Assembly: GCA_039545275.1 (NCBI GenBank)
Contig: BCHS01000003.1
Location: 1,161,561 to 1,225,560, forward strand
Direction: 5' to 3'
Origin: Pseudomicrostroma phylloplanum
Taxonomy: Eukaryota; Basidiomycota; Exobasidiomycetes; Microstromatales
DNA: 64,000 bases
This document shows positions 42,201 to 51,769 of this stretch, piece by piece. Made by a program: the position numbers and the translations under genes. The notes beneath the pieces were generated by a model, which saw only the letters and a list, made by a program, of their open reading frames with translations, was not told the origin of the DNA and did no database searches. The number at the start of each line of letters is the position of its first letter. Position 1 is the first letter of the stretch.

Positions 42201-42919
42201 TCGAGCCGAGCTCGTCTGCCCGCTTGCCCGAGACTCTCATTCCCAGAGCACCTGACCGACCGGGACCATAGATTGTACTGGTGTACTTCAGACCGCTGGT
42301 CCCTCTCGATGCCTGCTGGCTCCCACCATCGGCCCCTTCCGCTCTGGGGTCCCGCAAGGGGGAAGTGGTGGGACCATCGGCAGCCCGACCGGCTCCTAGT
42401 GCTCGACTGGCCCCAGGCTGCCGTGACCGATCTGATCTTGCTGGTGGACTGAGAGCAAAGCCACTGGCGCCCCGCAAAGTGGGTCCGCTCCTTGTGGGCA
42501 CGATCGTAGGGGAATAGACGGAGTTGATCTCGGGATGTTTGGCGGGATCGTGTAGGCCAGCGATGGCAATATGCGAGTCGGGGGCGAGGGGAAATGCGAT
42601 GGCCGAGGATGCCGATATAGACGCTTTGCGAGGTGTTGTAGTGGACGGGAGAGAAGAGGCGTCTAGCAGGGAAGGCTCTGATGTTGCTCTTGCGAGGGGG
42701 TTCTGACGGGCCTCTGATTGGGCAATGGAGGGAAAGGAGATGATGCGTGGTCCATACGAGTCATCCACTCGCCGCAGATACGATAGACGAAGCTGATGGA
42801 TGGTCCAACTGGAGAGGGAATGGGGGAGGAAATCCACAGAGTCAGCGGGGCAAAGTCGCAGGAGCTGGTGACCCACGGTGCCATGCATATACTCACTCTG
42901 GATCGACCAGGAGAGACAT
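39290..42919 (-). CDS. AVO1: TORC2 subunit Sin1/Avo1
   Basis: Scaffold of TOR complex 2 that presents AGC kinases to TOR; 1148 residues. Exon 1 (42919-42897) encodes only MSLLVDPD plus part of a codon; exon 2 (42808-39435) carries nearly all the protein; exon 3 (39339-39290) supplies the last 16 residues (SDIVSQINKIRRSDRR). The N terminus WTIHQLRLSYLRRVDDSYG is the conserved Sin1 N-terminal block. A long Ser-rich region follows, then CRIM (about 690-830, SFQLNVRKDATMEELIGYSL), a Ras-binding-like domain (about 920-1000, KIFLRFLITPNAGLSYKTTL) and a PH domain (about 1037-1143, KVPMFVGRSERTLTIDGEWI). Domain order and the spliced N terminus make the call strong. Confidence 0.93.
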
Positions 42920-43554
42920 TGTGTGCCTCTGCGCTCAAGCTGCAGCGGCAGCGAGCTATGTAGGGAGGTGTCACTGCTGTGCTTACGAGGCGACAGTCTC
43001 CCAGCGATGTCCGCAGTGGTTGGTCACAGGGTGGACAGTACCGGTGTGCGTACGAGGATGAGGGTATGAGTAGGAGCCTGAGTGGTGAGTGTGAGCGTAG
43101 AGTGTGAGCGTAGCCGAGGCTCGCCTGCCCGCGTGGGCGGAGGTGCACGTCCCCCGCTTCGACGCCCGACGCGGCGACCAGACGATCCAACACCAACCAA
43201 CGCCCCGCGTGTGAGTGAATAGACAGGAGGAGGCCAGTCGCTCTTCATTGTAGCCTCAGACCACATCTTTCTTCCCCTTCAACCGCAGCGAGTAGATATC
43301 TTATCTCTTCGTCCTCATCTCCTCCGTCTACGCTTCCTCATCTTCACCCCTTCTCACGCCTTCCAAGGCCCGCAAGGCCCGACTGGTGAGCTGGAGCGTC
43401 ATCGCACAACAAAGGAGCCTGCTGCTTCCTCTTTCAGCGTAACAGCACAGGCACACAGTCGTACCCACGGCTCGCCTCTGCATCGGCCGCTCACAGCTGA
43501 AGTTGCTCAACAAATTGGTCATCTGGCCAAAGCCTGAGCTCTCTTGTGCGCAAA
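42920..43554. promoter_or_regulatory. Divergent promoter region SIN1 / coiled-coil gene
   Basis: About 635 bp between divergent starts. A short imperfect direct repeat (GTGTGAGCGTAG type) occurs near 43089-43113. No gene seen. Confidence 0.45.
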
Positions 43555-46407
43555 ATGGCCTCCCTCGTGGAATCATCACAAGGACCATCACTGAAGAAGG
43601 CCATTCTTTTGCCGGTGGACCCGAATGTGCAGCCCACAATGGTACCGCAAGGCACAGAAGATCCCGAAGCACTGGACTACTCAGTGCTCAAGTCATCTAC
43701 AGAGGGAAACTCGAGTCAAGAGACGGGGTCCAGTTTTAATGGCGGCACAGAGGCAACAAGCGCGACCGATCCCGATGTCTCAGCTGTGACGAACGAGGAA
43801 CAGGCAGCTCCTCCTACGCCCTCAAAAGACCCAAGCATCAATCCCGCTACGCCAGAGCTGCCAGACAAGGGCCGTCGACCATCGGAGTCAGTCTCCCAAA
43901 GAGACCCGAGGGTCTGGTCTCCTTCACTGAGTGCATCACGGCCCTCTTCCTCACGAGTAAGCCTCTCGAGACAGGCCAGCATATCCAATGCCTCCTCTCA
44001 GCTCCCCGATCCAGAGTCTCCTCTCGCGCGGGTCAACAGCCTGACTCAGTCTCCACAAAGACTTCCAGACTCTTCTGTAGCTACTCAAGGCGATCAATCG
44101 TATACAGGAGCCACGCCTCGCAGCGCTCGAAGCGTGAACCGTAAACGGATGTCGCTGAATTACGTCGCTTCTCCTGCAACGGGAGCGGCACCCTCCTCAG
44201 CCTTCTGCGTGTCACCGACGCCTTCTTCTGGGTCATCAGCGTCGGTCAGTCGGAGCGCCTTCCGACCCTCGTCCCATCGCTCAGCATCAGCACTAGACGC
44301 CTTCGGCATTCGGACCGCGCCTGCATCACAGACTTCTTACATCAAGTCACGCGGAGATAGCACGCCTCGAACTGAGCAACAGCAACCATCTTGGCCGAGT
44401 TCCAGCTCGCCGAGGGAGGACGGTCAGACGGTCATGGACTCGTCGAAGGACATGTTGGCAGAAATTGCGAGGAGGGAGAGGAAGATCGGCGAGCTAAGAT
44501 CAGAGCTGAAACAAGAGGAAACGGAACTGAAGGCTCTGCAGGTCAAGTGGCAGGCCTCTGTCACAAGGGAAATGGGCGCTGTCAAATCTCCTGACCTGAG
44601 TAGCTTGCGGGCGCCAAGACAGGTCAACGGCGCTAAGACAGGCGGCGCTGCAGCTGGCAGTGCAGTTGGGAGCACAAAGCCAGCCTCTGTTGATCAGAGC
44701 TGGGAGAGCCAAGCAGATGTGGCCGCATCGATGGCAGAGGCCATGAGAGGCTTTTCTTCAAAGCTTCCCGCTGGTCTTGGAAGCCAGCTCAACACCTTTA
44801 TAGATGGGCTGCACGTGCCCGCATCATCAGCGTCGAGCGACAGACCTAATTCACCTCGGGCCCTGGACATGCTCAAAGAGGAGTCCTCCGAGCTAGGTTT
44901 GGATGCTGACGACAAGAGTCCGAACGCAACTTCGCGGACGACAGCGGTGGACAGCAACAGGCCAGCCTCGAGTGCGACCGGATCGACCTTTGCCGGCCCT
45001 CCGCCGGCGTTCTCGACTTCCAATGCCAGCAGCAAGAGAAGCTCGACACTCTTTGGGAGCCTGTCGGCATTCAGGGGTCAAATAGAGGAAAGCCTCAAAG
45101 CTGCTCAGCAGCCGTCTACAGCAACTGGTGAGGGCGGAAGCTCGGCCGGTAGGCCTGCAGCACCTCATAGAGCCGTCGGGCTCGACGGTCTCCCTGTGTC
45201 CCCGCTGATCGGCTCATCGAGCTCTACGGGTCAAGACTCGCAATCACAGACGGTCGGCTGGTCCCAGTGGTCCAAGACGCTCAAAGACGCAGCGAGCGAT
45301 GCAGCCGCGCGAGCAGAAAAGGCCTTCGGCGAGGCCATCACCTCTGGCGGTCTAGGGACGGGTGAAGCCTCGGCAAAGGGCGGAGCTGGATCGGCGGCGG
45401 CTGTGGCGGAGAGACCGACTGGCTCGATGCCTATCTCTAGCGGCAGCTCGATGGCGAAGATGAGTCCCACTCTCGAGCGAAGGTCCTTCACGGAAGAGAA
45501 CGAGCGGGAGAAGGCGGCCTTAGCGGAGCTGGAGCTCGGCTGGCTGTCGAATCTCGTTGGAGGCGGTAGTGGTGGAGGTACCGGTGGTGCCGCCAGCTCG
45601 AGCGAGCAGCTCGGCTCACCAGACTCTCAGCCTCGGCGGTTGAGCGACCGCACTCTGCTCGCCTTATCAGCCGGGGACGGTCTCGCTCCCGAACCTCAAC
45701 CAGCGCGAAGCACCAAGTCGACCTCGTCGGGTGCGGGGGCGGGCATGTACCCACCCTCGGCCACCTCTTCGCGCAAGACTGCTAGCCAAGTCGACGGCTC
45801 AGGTACGGCTGCTGCTGCTGCTGCTAAGCGTCAGTCCACGATGATGGTCGGTGGGAACCTATTCGGTATGCTCTCACAGGCGTGGGGAGGGGAGAAGATC
45901 GGAAGCGAACAGCCCGCAGCAGCAGCAGCAGCAGCGTCGTCCAGTAGCTCTAGCTCCGTATCCAGCTCAAGTCTCGGTCCGGGTGCGGTCAAGACGAATG
46001 GCAGAGCTTCCGCGACCCCTCGGACAGGAGCTACTGGTCCTCCCCCGTCCCTCCCGGCGAGGAAGACGCCAGCGTCGCCATCATCGCCGGCGCCGGCCTC
46101 AGCCTTGAATCGCGTTCCCCTAGCGGACAGGCTGAAGGTGAGGAAGGCGGTGCCGACGACGACGAGTCCGAGCACGACGAGCCCGCCGCTTGTCGCGGAA
46201 TCGAAGGGAGACCAGGATCTCGCGCTCGACCTGAGCCCTAGCAGTCCTCCATCCGTGTCCGTCTCCGCTGCCAACCCCTCGACACTGGCTGGATTGACAG
46301 CAGCAGCGACACCAGCACCAGCAGCGGAAGCAAGATCGGGCGACGAGATTCCGGCTGCTACTTCAGCAAGTCCAGCTGCAGCTCCCGATCCTGTCGTTGC
46401 AGAGTAA
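43555..46407 (+). CDS. Large disordered protein with short coiled coil (DUF4048-like)
   Basis: Single-exon gene for 950 residues. I do not recognise a function. Almost the whole chain is Ser/Ala/Gly/Pro-rich. The one ordered-looking segment is a charged helix near residues 300-345 (MLAEIARRERKIGELRSELK then QEETELKALQVKW), which resembles the helix of the fungal domain DUF4048; that assignment is from memory and tentative. Further short helices contain GWSQWSKTLKDAASDAAARA and LAELELGWLSNLVGG. Alanine runs come from GCT and GCA triplets near 45806 and 45917. The ATG at 43555 is the first in frame. It is divergent from SIN1. Confidence 0.7.
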   Translation: MASLVESSQGPSLKKAILLPVDPNVQPTMVPQGTEDPEALDYSVLKSSTEGNSSQETGSSFNGGTEATSATDPDVSAVTNEEQAAPPTPSKDPSINPATPELPDKGRRPSESVSQRDPRVWSPSLSASRPSSSRVSLSRQASISNASSQLPDPESPLARVNSLTQSPQRLPDSSVATQGDQSYTGATPRSARSVNRKRMSLNYVASPATGAAPSSAFCVSPTPSSGSSASVSRSAFRPSSHRSASALDAFGIRTAPASQTSYIKSRGDSTPRTEQQQPSWPSSSSPREDGQTVMDSSKDMLAEIARRERKIGELRSELKQEETELKALQVKWQASVTREMGAVKSPDLSSLRAPRQVNGAKTGGAAAGSAVGSTKPASVDQSWESQADVAASMAEAMRGFSSKLPAGLGSQLNTFIDGLHVPASSASSDRPNSPRALDMLKEESSELGLDADDKSPNATSRTTAVDSNRPASSATGSTFAGPPPAFSTSNASSKRSSTLFGSLSAFRGQIEESLKAAQQPSTATGEGGSSAGRPAAPHRAVGLDGLPVSPLIGSSSSTGQDSQSQTVGWSQWSKTLKDAASDAAARAEKAFGEAITSGGLGTGEASAKGGAGSAAAVAERPTGSMPISSGSSMAKMSPTLERRSFTEENEREKAALAELELGWLSNLVGGGSGGGTGGAASSSEQLGSPDSQPRRLSDRTLLALSAGDGLAPEPQPARSTKSTSSGAGAGMYPPSATSSRKTASQVDGSGTAAAAAAKRQSTMMVGGNLFGMLSQAWGGEKIGSEQPAAAAAAASSSSSSSVSSSSLGPGAVKTNGRASATPRTGATGPPPSLPARKTPASPSSPAPASALNRVPLADRLKVRKAVPTTTSPSTTSPPLVAESKGDQDLALDLSPSSPPSVSVSAANPSTLAGLTAAATPAPAAEARSGDEIPAATSASPAAAPDPVVAE

Positions 46408-46810
46408 TGGAGAGGAGAGGAAGCAGGAGGACGCAGGAGCGGACCTTGTCCCCATGAGCTGCCGGAGCGGCGCGGGCGTGGGTGCATGTGCAGATGAGGA
46501 GGTCTGACGAGCAGCGGTGCGAATGAGTGCTTTATACGATACGCAACGATACGATACACTACTCTAGAGAGCGGGCGCGGATAGAGGTACGATGTTCGAT
46601 GTGCGGTGCGGTGCGGTGCGGTGCGGTGCGGTGCGGTGCGGTGCTTTGCAATGACTATAGATGTACATTAAAGACGTGCGAACCAAATCGAATCAGTACA
46701 GTCGCGAAAATCGACGTGCGGGTCCCGCAAAGAGGGAGGGAGAAAGTACAAGAGTTCATGCCACTGCCACTGCCATCGCCATCCTTCCCCCCTTGTCCCC
46801 CTCTCCTCCT
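46408..46810. other. Convergent 3' region with tandem repeat
   Basis: Lies between the ends of the coiled-coil gene and the hydrolase gene. Apart from ACGAT-type repetition near 46536-46557 and the pentamer array listed separately, I see nothing in it. Confidence 0.55.
46601..46644. repeat. (GTGCG)8 pentanucleotide array
   Basis: Eight perfect GTGCG units at 46601-46640 plus a partial unit. The array lies in the convergent 3' region between two genes, so it should be transcribed into at least one 3' UTR. Confidence 0.92.
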
Positions 46811-48986
46811 TTACTCGGCCAAAAAATCCTCCAAATCCTGACAAATCATCTTCTGGTNCCTCTTCAACCCTTTTCCCATTCCCAAGAACAGACACGCCAC
46901 ACTCTCCGCATGTCCGAGTTGTCTATAGGCCCTCAACTTGACATGCTCTACTCCAATTCCCACTAGGAGCGTCTTAAGTAGGGTGCTCTGCTCGATTGGG
47001 ACCACTGCGTCTTTACCTCCGTGGATCAAGAGGACTTTAGCTGGTAGTAAGGCGGGGTTGAGAAGGTTCTTGGAGGCGTACAAGAGGTGTGCGGGAGAGT
47101 GGAGGAGACAACTTGTGTGGCTTGGCCCAGCAGAGCGTCGGAGCACGCTCAAGTCCTCTATACCGCGTTCCGTCTCGTTCCTGAAGCCTTTAATGACATC
47201 GGAGATTCCACTGAAGAGGATCAAACCCGCCACGGGGGGAACATCGGTCTCGGGAGAGTAGATCTCGACGCGTCGGAGACCATTGGGGATGGGAATGTCT
47301 AGGATAGAGTCGTCGTCGACGTCGCTGTCGTCGAAGTACCCTTCGCGGCGGGATTGCAGGTAGCGCTGCATCCTGCTCTCGCTGTGTACTGGCGTGGTGG
47401 GGAAGGCAATCGAGGGCGAGTTGGCAGAAGTGCCTCGCGCTGCGCTGGCTGCGCGGGGGAAGCTGGAGTGCTCGTCGTCGGCTAGCTCGCCCAGGGAGGG
47501 GTTGTTTGCAGAGTCGGGCTTGCCTTTGCTGCCTCTGTCTCTCGGGAAGCGGCCTTGACTTGGCAATTGCAGGCCCGGCGAGAGGACCTCGTCTCCAGAA
47601 AGGGCCGAGTCGTCGACCCAACCATCCCCGCTCCGCCTAGCGCCTCCAGTCGTGGTCCTCGAGGCGACAAGGGGAGGAGCTGTTCCCGCTACCTTGGTAG
47701 GCCGAGGAGGGCTGGACGAGCCACTCACTGCATACTTCTTCCTCTCTTCCTCCTCTTGCTGCCACCGTTCCTCCCGCGCAATGTGACGCTGCTCCCTGTC
47801 TGCCTGCGCCTCCAGCAAACCTTCACGACTGAGCACTACAGCCTCCTGAGTAAGAGTGAGTAGTGCGAGGTGGGCCGAGAGTCCATGCCCCATCAAGTGG
47901 ATCCTCTGAGGGTCTCCGCCATACCGAGAAATGTTCTGCCCTACCCATCGCAGGACCTCCCTCACATCACTAACCGACTGCTTGATCCTGTCTTCCGGGA
48001 AATACGTGATGTCTGGAATCACTACGCAATTGCCCATCCTCCTCAATCGGAGAGCGAGCTGCAGGTAGGCCTTGCGCCTGCTCGACCAGGAGAAGGGCGG
48101 GATTGAGCTGGGAAGGAAGACGATGACGGGAGCTGCCTTGCGTGTGCCTCGAGGAGCCTTCTCCCCCGGTTTGGCTTTGACGCTCTCCTCTAGAATCGAG
48201 CCGTCTGGACCTACCGCGGAGGGCGGCTCGTCGAAGTTGGTCGAGTGCTTGCGCGATCGCTTGGATGAAGCGCTAGTAGAGACCGACTCGTAGTCGCGAG
48301 TCGAAGAGAGATTGGGCGGGAGATAGACGTCGAGCCTCTTGGCGTTGGCAGAGGAGCCGTATAGAATACCTTCCCGGACTACCGAAGATCCCGCGGCTGT
48401 GCCTAGGATCATTACCCTCCTGTAGCTCCAGTCTAGGAGAGCTGGGAAGGCCAGCTTGGTAGCTGTCAGGGAGTACTGAAGGGATGCCCAGGTCACCTTG
48501 ACACACTTGGTAGGGGCGTAGGGCAGGAAGGGAAGGAAGCGAGATGTGTTGGACTTGATGGTGGGGGCGTCTGCTTGTGCGAGCACGAGGTAAGTGAACC
48601 ATGAGAGGGAGTAGAGGAGGAGACACGAGAGGCCGATGAAGAGGGGAATGGTACTGCCGAGACGAACGTGTCTAAGGTGATCAGTGGCATGTTCAAAGCC
48701 TACCTATTTGCAATAAGAGCGATAAAACTCACATCAGAGCCAAGAAGGGGACTGAGCGAGCATGAAGGAAGTGAAGGCAGCGTCAGTGATTAGCCATGCC
48801 ACTCTCTCCCTCCCTCGCCTCGCGCTCTCACTCACTGGCACAGCTAACAGCCAATATTGGCCAAGTAGGTACGCCTATCAGGATGACCGGCAAGAGACTG
48901 TACCGGAGGAAGCTGGCGGTCCACCTGGATACTCGTCCAGGCTGCCTCGCCTCCACCAGCGGTCTGGTGGGTGAGGTGGTGGACAT
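46811..48986 (-). CDS. Membrane-anchored alpha/beta-hydrolase, prenylcysteine methylesterase-like
   Basis: Protein of 676 residues from three exons: 48986-48836, a 19-nt exon 48751-48733, and 48671-46811. The N terminus has several hydrophobic segments (SLLPVILIGVPTWPILAVSC, TIPLFIGLSCLLLYSLSWF). The hydrolase core resembles isoprenylcysteine methylesterases: LDVYLPPNL, PVIVFLPSS, CVVIPDITYFPEDRIKQSV, SDVREVLRWVGQNIS, YGGDPQRIHLMG. After LMG the usual GQSAGAH is GHGLSAH, so the canonical nucleophilic Ser is Gly. The acid and His positions look retained (HGGKDAVVP and LGHAESV). A 190-residue disordered insertion separates core halves. One undetermined base (46858) falls 16 codons before the stop. 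Activity is uncertain. Confidence 0.8.
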
Positions 48987-49386
48987 GGGCTTTGAGCGAC
49001 CGAGGTGGAGAGAGATGAGGAGAGTAAGGAATCTATGATCAAGGAATCCTGTATATGCTGATGCTGAGGCTGCTACAATAGACGAGTGTAATGGTAGAGA
49101 ATTCAACGATGAACCCTTGGAAGACGTAGAGTAGTGTTTGAGTGAGTGTTGATGTGCGGTGAGCGTGAAAGGCGGGAAGAGAGCAACACCCCCAGCAGGC
49201 AGTCAGCGCCCAATTGGCGTCCAATCTCCGCCGCCGACGCCCACACGCACGCGAGCTTGGACCACTTTGGCGTTGAGTGGCTGCCCGTCCTTCCGTCGGT
49301 GGGTGGTGCAGCGCAAAAGGCAGACGAGAGTAGTGGTACCACCCTCTTCCTTGGTAGAACAACAACCTCCTCCCCTCTTACTCAAG
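48987..49386. promoter_or_regulatory. Divergent promoter region hydrolase / prefoldin 4
   Basis: About 400 bp between two divergent start codons. No gene or defined element recognised. Confidence 0.45.
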
Positions 49387-50098
49387 ATGCGCATGGTAAG
49401 TCCTCGCATCTCATCATCTCACCTTCCCCGCTCCTGACGCACTAACATCCCCCTCTTTCCTCCCACCTCTCCCCCTCACCCCCCACCAGCTCAACGAGAC
49501 CGAAGAAAACGACGTGCACGTCTCCCTCTCTGACCAACAATCCATCAATGCCTTTTCCCGATACAACAATCGAGTTTCAGACTACGAGGAGGACTGGAGA
49601 AGAAAGAGGGAGGAAAAGGAGGCGGTGGAGGAGGTCTTGATGGAGTTGGAGTTGGTGGATGAGGAGGAAGAGGTGCTGTGAGTGGTCGGGACTCACAGAA
49701 GAGGGGGGCACAGCAGCAGCAGACTGGGCGCTGCTCCCCCTCTCAAGACGCATGCACTGACACCTCTGACTGTCCCTCTCACCCTCTCTCGTTTGCCGTG
49801 TCTTCAGCTACAAGATCGCCGACTCCTTCATCTCCCTCCCTCAACCACGCGTCCTCTCCCTCTTGGAAAAAGAAACCTCGAGGCTCGAAGAGGAAATCGA
49901 GGCGCTAAAGTCCCGGGTGGACGAGTGTGAAGAGGAGATGAAGAAGCTCAAAGTCGTGCTCTATGGGAAATTTGGGAGTAATATTAGTGAGTCAAAGCGG
50001 GTGGGGGTGGTAGAGGTGGAGATGTGAGGAGGGAATGGAGACTTATCAGTGTATCTGTTTTCTGCCGTGCTCGTTCCACAGATCTGGAGAGAGATTGA
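49387..50098 (+). CDS. GIM3: Prefoldin subunit 4
   Basis: Beta-type subunit of the hexameric prefoldin co-chaperone that hands unfolded actin and tubulin to CCT. Four exons: 49387-49395 (three codons, MRM), 49490-49677, 49808-49986 and 50082-50098, giving 130 residues against 134 in human. Conserved pieces: VSLSDQQSINAFSRYNNRVS, YKIADSFISLP, EEEIEALKSRVDECEEEMKK and LKVVLYGKFGSNINLERD, the last formed only by splicing to the 17-nt terminal exon. Two amphipathic coiled-coil helices flank the beta hairpin as in the family. Its partner complex CCT is represented in this window by CCT2. Confidence 0.94.
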
Positions 50099-50193
50099 AA
50101 ATAGTGAACGAAAGTGGTCGACAATGTATATTACAAAAGCAACTACGTCTAATGGTCTCGAGCTCGCCACTAGTGTGCCCCGCTTGTGCCCCT

Positions 50194-51354
50194 CTACGAT
50201 GCAGCTGTAATGGCGGCAGATGCATCGCCTTTGACAGCCTTGCCGCCCGCTCCCCTGCCGCCCCTCTTGCGCTTCTTCTTCGACTGACCATCTCCAGCGT
50301 CAGTGCTCTCTTCTGCCGGTCGTTGCTGCTGCTGATGCTGCTGCTGATGCTTCAGCTCTGTCGGCACCTTGGCCGGCGCAACGTCATCTCCATCCTCTCC
50401 ATCATCCTTGCTCTCCTTGTCTTCACGAGCCGCATGGTTCTCAGCTCTCCTACGCTCCTGCTCCTCCTCTGCTGCCTTCCTCCTCTTTGCCTCTGTCCGC
50501 TCCGCAATCTCCCTCGTCCTCCTCTCCTTTTCTGCCTTCTCGGCCTCTAGCACCTTCTTTGGCTTCTTGTTACTGAGCGGATTGGCCTCTCGGCTTTTGC
50601 GCTTCTTGGATGCTGCCGCTAGAGCCGCGGTAGAGGATTCGCCATTCTGCCCTGCGAGGGAAGCTTCGGTGACTACATTGGATCCTGGAGCCGGTACAGT
50701 CTGTGAGTCTGGCTGTCCTCCCAGCTTGGCGTGCTCGAGCTCTTGCACCCTCGCTTTTGTCTTGTCGCTCATTGGTTCTAGGACGATGACACGACTTTGG
50801 TTCGTGTGCACGAGTGGGAGACCAGCCACTTCCTCGCGTAGGTGGTTTCGCAGCTTCTTCGAGTCCGAGGCTACGAGGTATCGGTGCTTGTTGTTCGGAC
50901 CTGCAGGACAAGGAGCAGAGGTGCAAGTTCAGCACCACTGCTCAGTACAGACAATGGTTACCAGCTCGTACTCACCAATGACTTCCTTCAAGCATTCGTC
51001 TGCGTCAATTGCCTCGCGATGGTTGCATCTCCTCCTCTCCCACGACTTGGCAATATTCACGGCGTCCTTCTCAATCTTGCCCTCCTTCTCCGCCTCATAC
51101 AGCTGCACCATACAGCATTGTGTGATGAGGCATTTCATCTCTGGGTTGCCCGCCCTGGTCTTTCCCTTCGAGAGCTGAGAAGTCTGCAGGACATCGGACA
51201 GGCGGCGGTCCACTTCTTGCGGTGTGAGATGGAGGGCGGCGAGGGAATGGGTGAAGGGTGCGTCGATGAGGAGCTGGAAGGGCGGGCGGAAGTTGAAGTG
51301 GAGAATGTAGGAGGAGAGGAGCTTGCGGTATGTTTTTGATCTCTTCTGCCTCAT
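50194..51354 (-). CDS. UTP23: rRNA-processing protein Utp23
   Basis: SSU processome component needed for early 18S rRNA processing and release of snR30. Exons 51354-50976 and 50900-50194 (intron 50901-50975) give 361 residues. The N terminus MRQKRSKTYRK, NFRPPFQLLIDAPF and ITQCCMVQLYE, then RRCNHREAIDADECL, follow the degenerate PIN domain with its CCHC zinc site. After the intron, GPNNKHRYLVASDS and SRVIVLEP complete the PIN fold. The C-terminal 170 residues are Lys/Arg/Glu-rich, basic and probably RNA-binding, with a short Gln/His run. Its start is about 415 bp from the divergent HECT gene. Confidence 0.92.
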
Positions 51355-51769
51355 CTTGGGGGTACGACTATCAAGTGCTGTTGGTGGTGGTGGTAGGGCG
51401 AGGAAGCTGTCTGGCTGCACAATGTACGGAAGCAGGAGTTCACTTGAACTTGGCCCTGTCCGCTTCAAAATTCCTGGCAGAGAGAGGCGCGGGCTCAACC
51501 TCGAGGCACTCAAGCGCTGAGATGCAGCTCCACCTCGGCCTGAGGCGCGCAGTGGGGCCGAGGCAAGGAAGGAGAACCACCACCACCAACCACTACTACT
51601 ATAGCACACCTACCCATGGCAGTCTAGTCTACTCTAGCACACACATACCTCATACATACGTCTCAGACCCAGGACAGCGCTCTGCCTCGTTACTGTCTCT
51701 GCCGACATCTTCTGCTCCTCCCTTTGTGTTTGCACTGGTTGGAGAGTCACATCATAGATCACACAGATC
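51355..51769. promoter_or_regulatory. Divergent region UTP23 / HECT gene
   Basis: About 415 bp between two divergent starts. It was searched for upstream exons of the HECT gene; frames here translate into featureless sequence with no Tom1-like content. Confidence 0.5.

Noticed and set aside
46601..46644. Possible telomere-like or CRISPR-like array
   Set aside because: The units are directly abutting pentamers without spacers, and the place is internal; it is a simple tandem repeat.
50369..51178. Leu/Ser-rich plus-strand open frame of 269 codons
   Set aside because: Opposite strand of UTP23; the apparent hydrophobic runs are complements of its Lys/Glu-rich tail.
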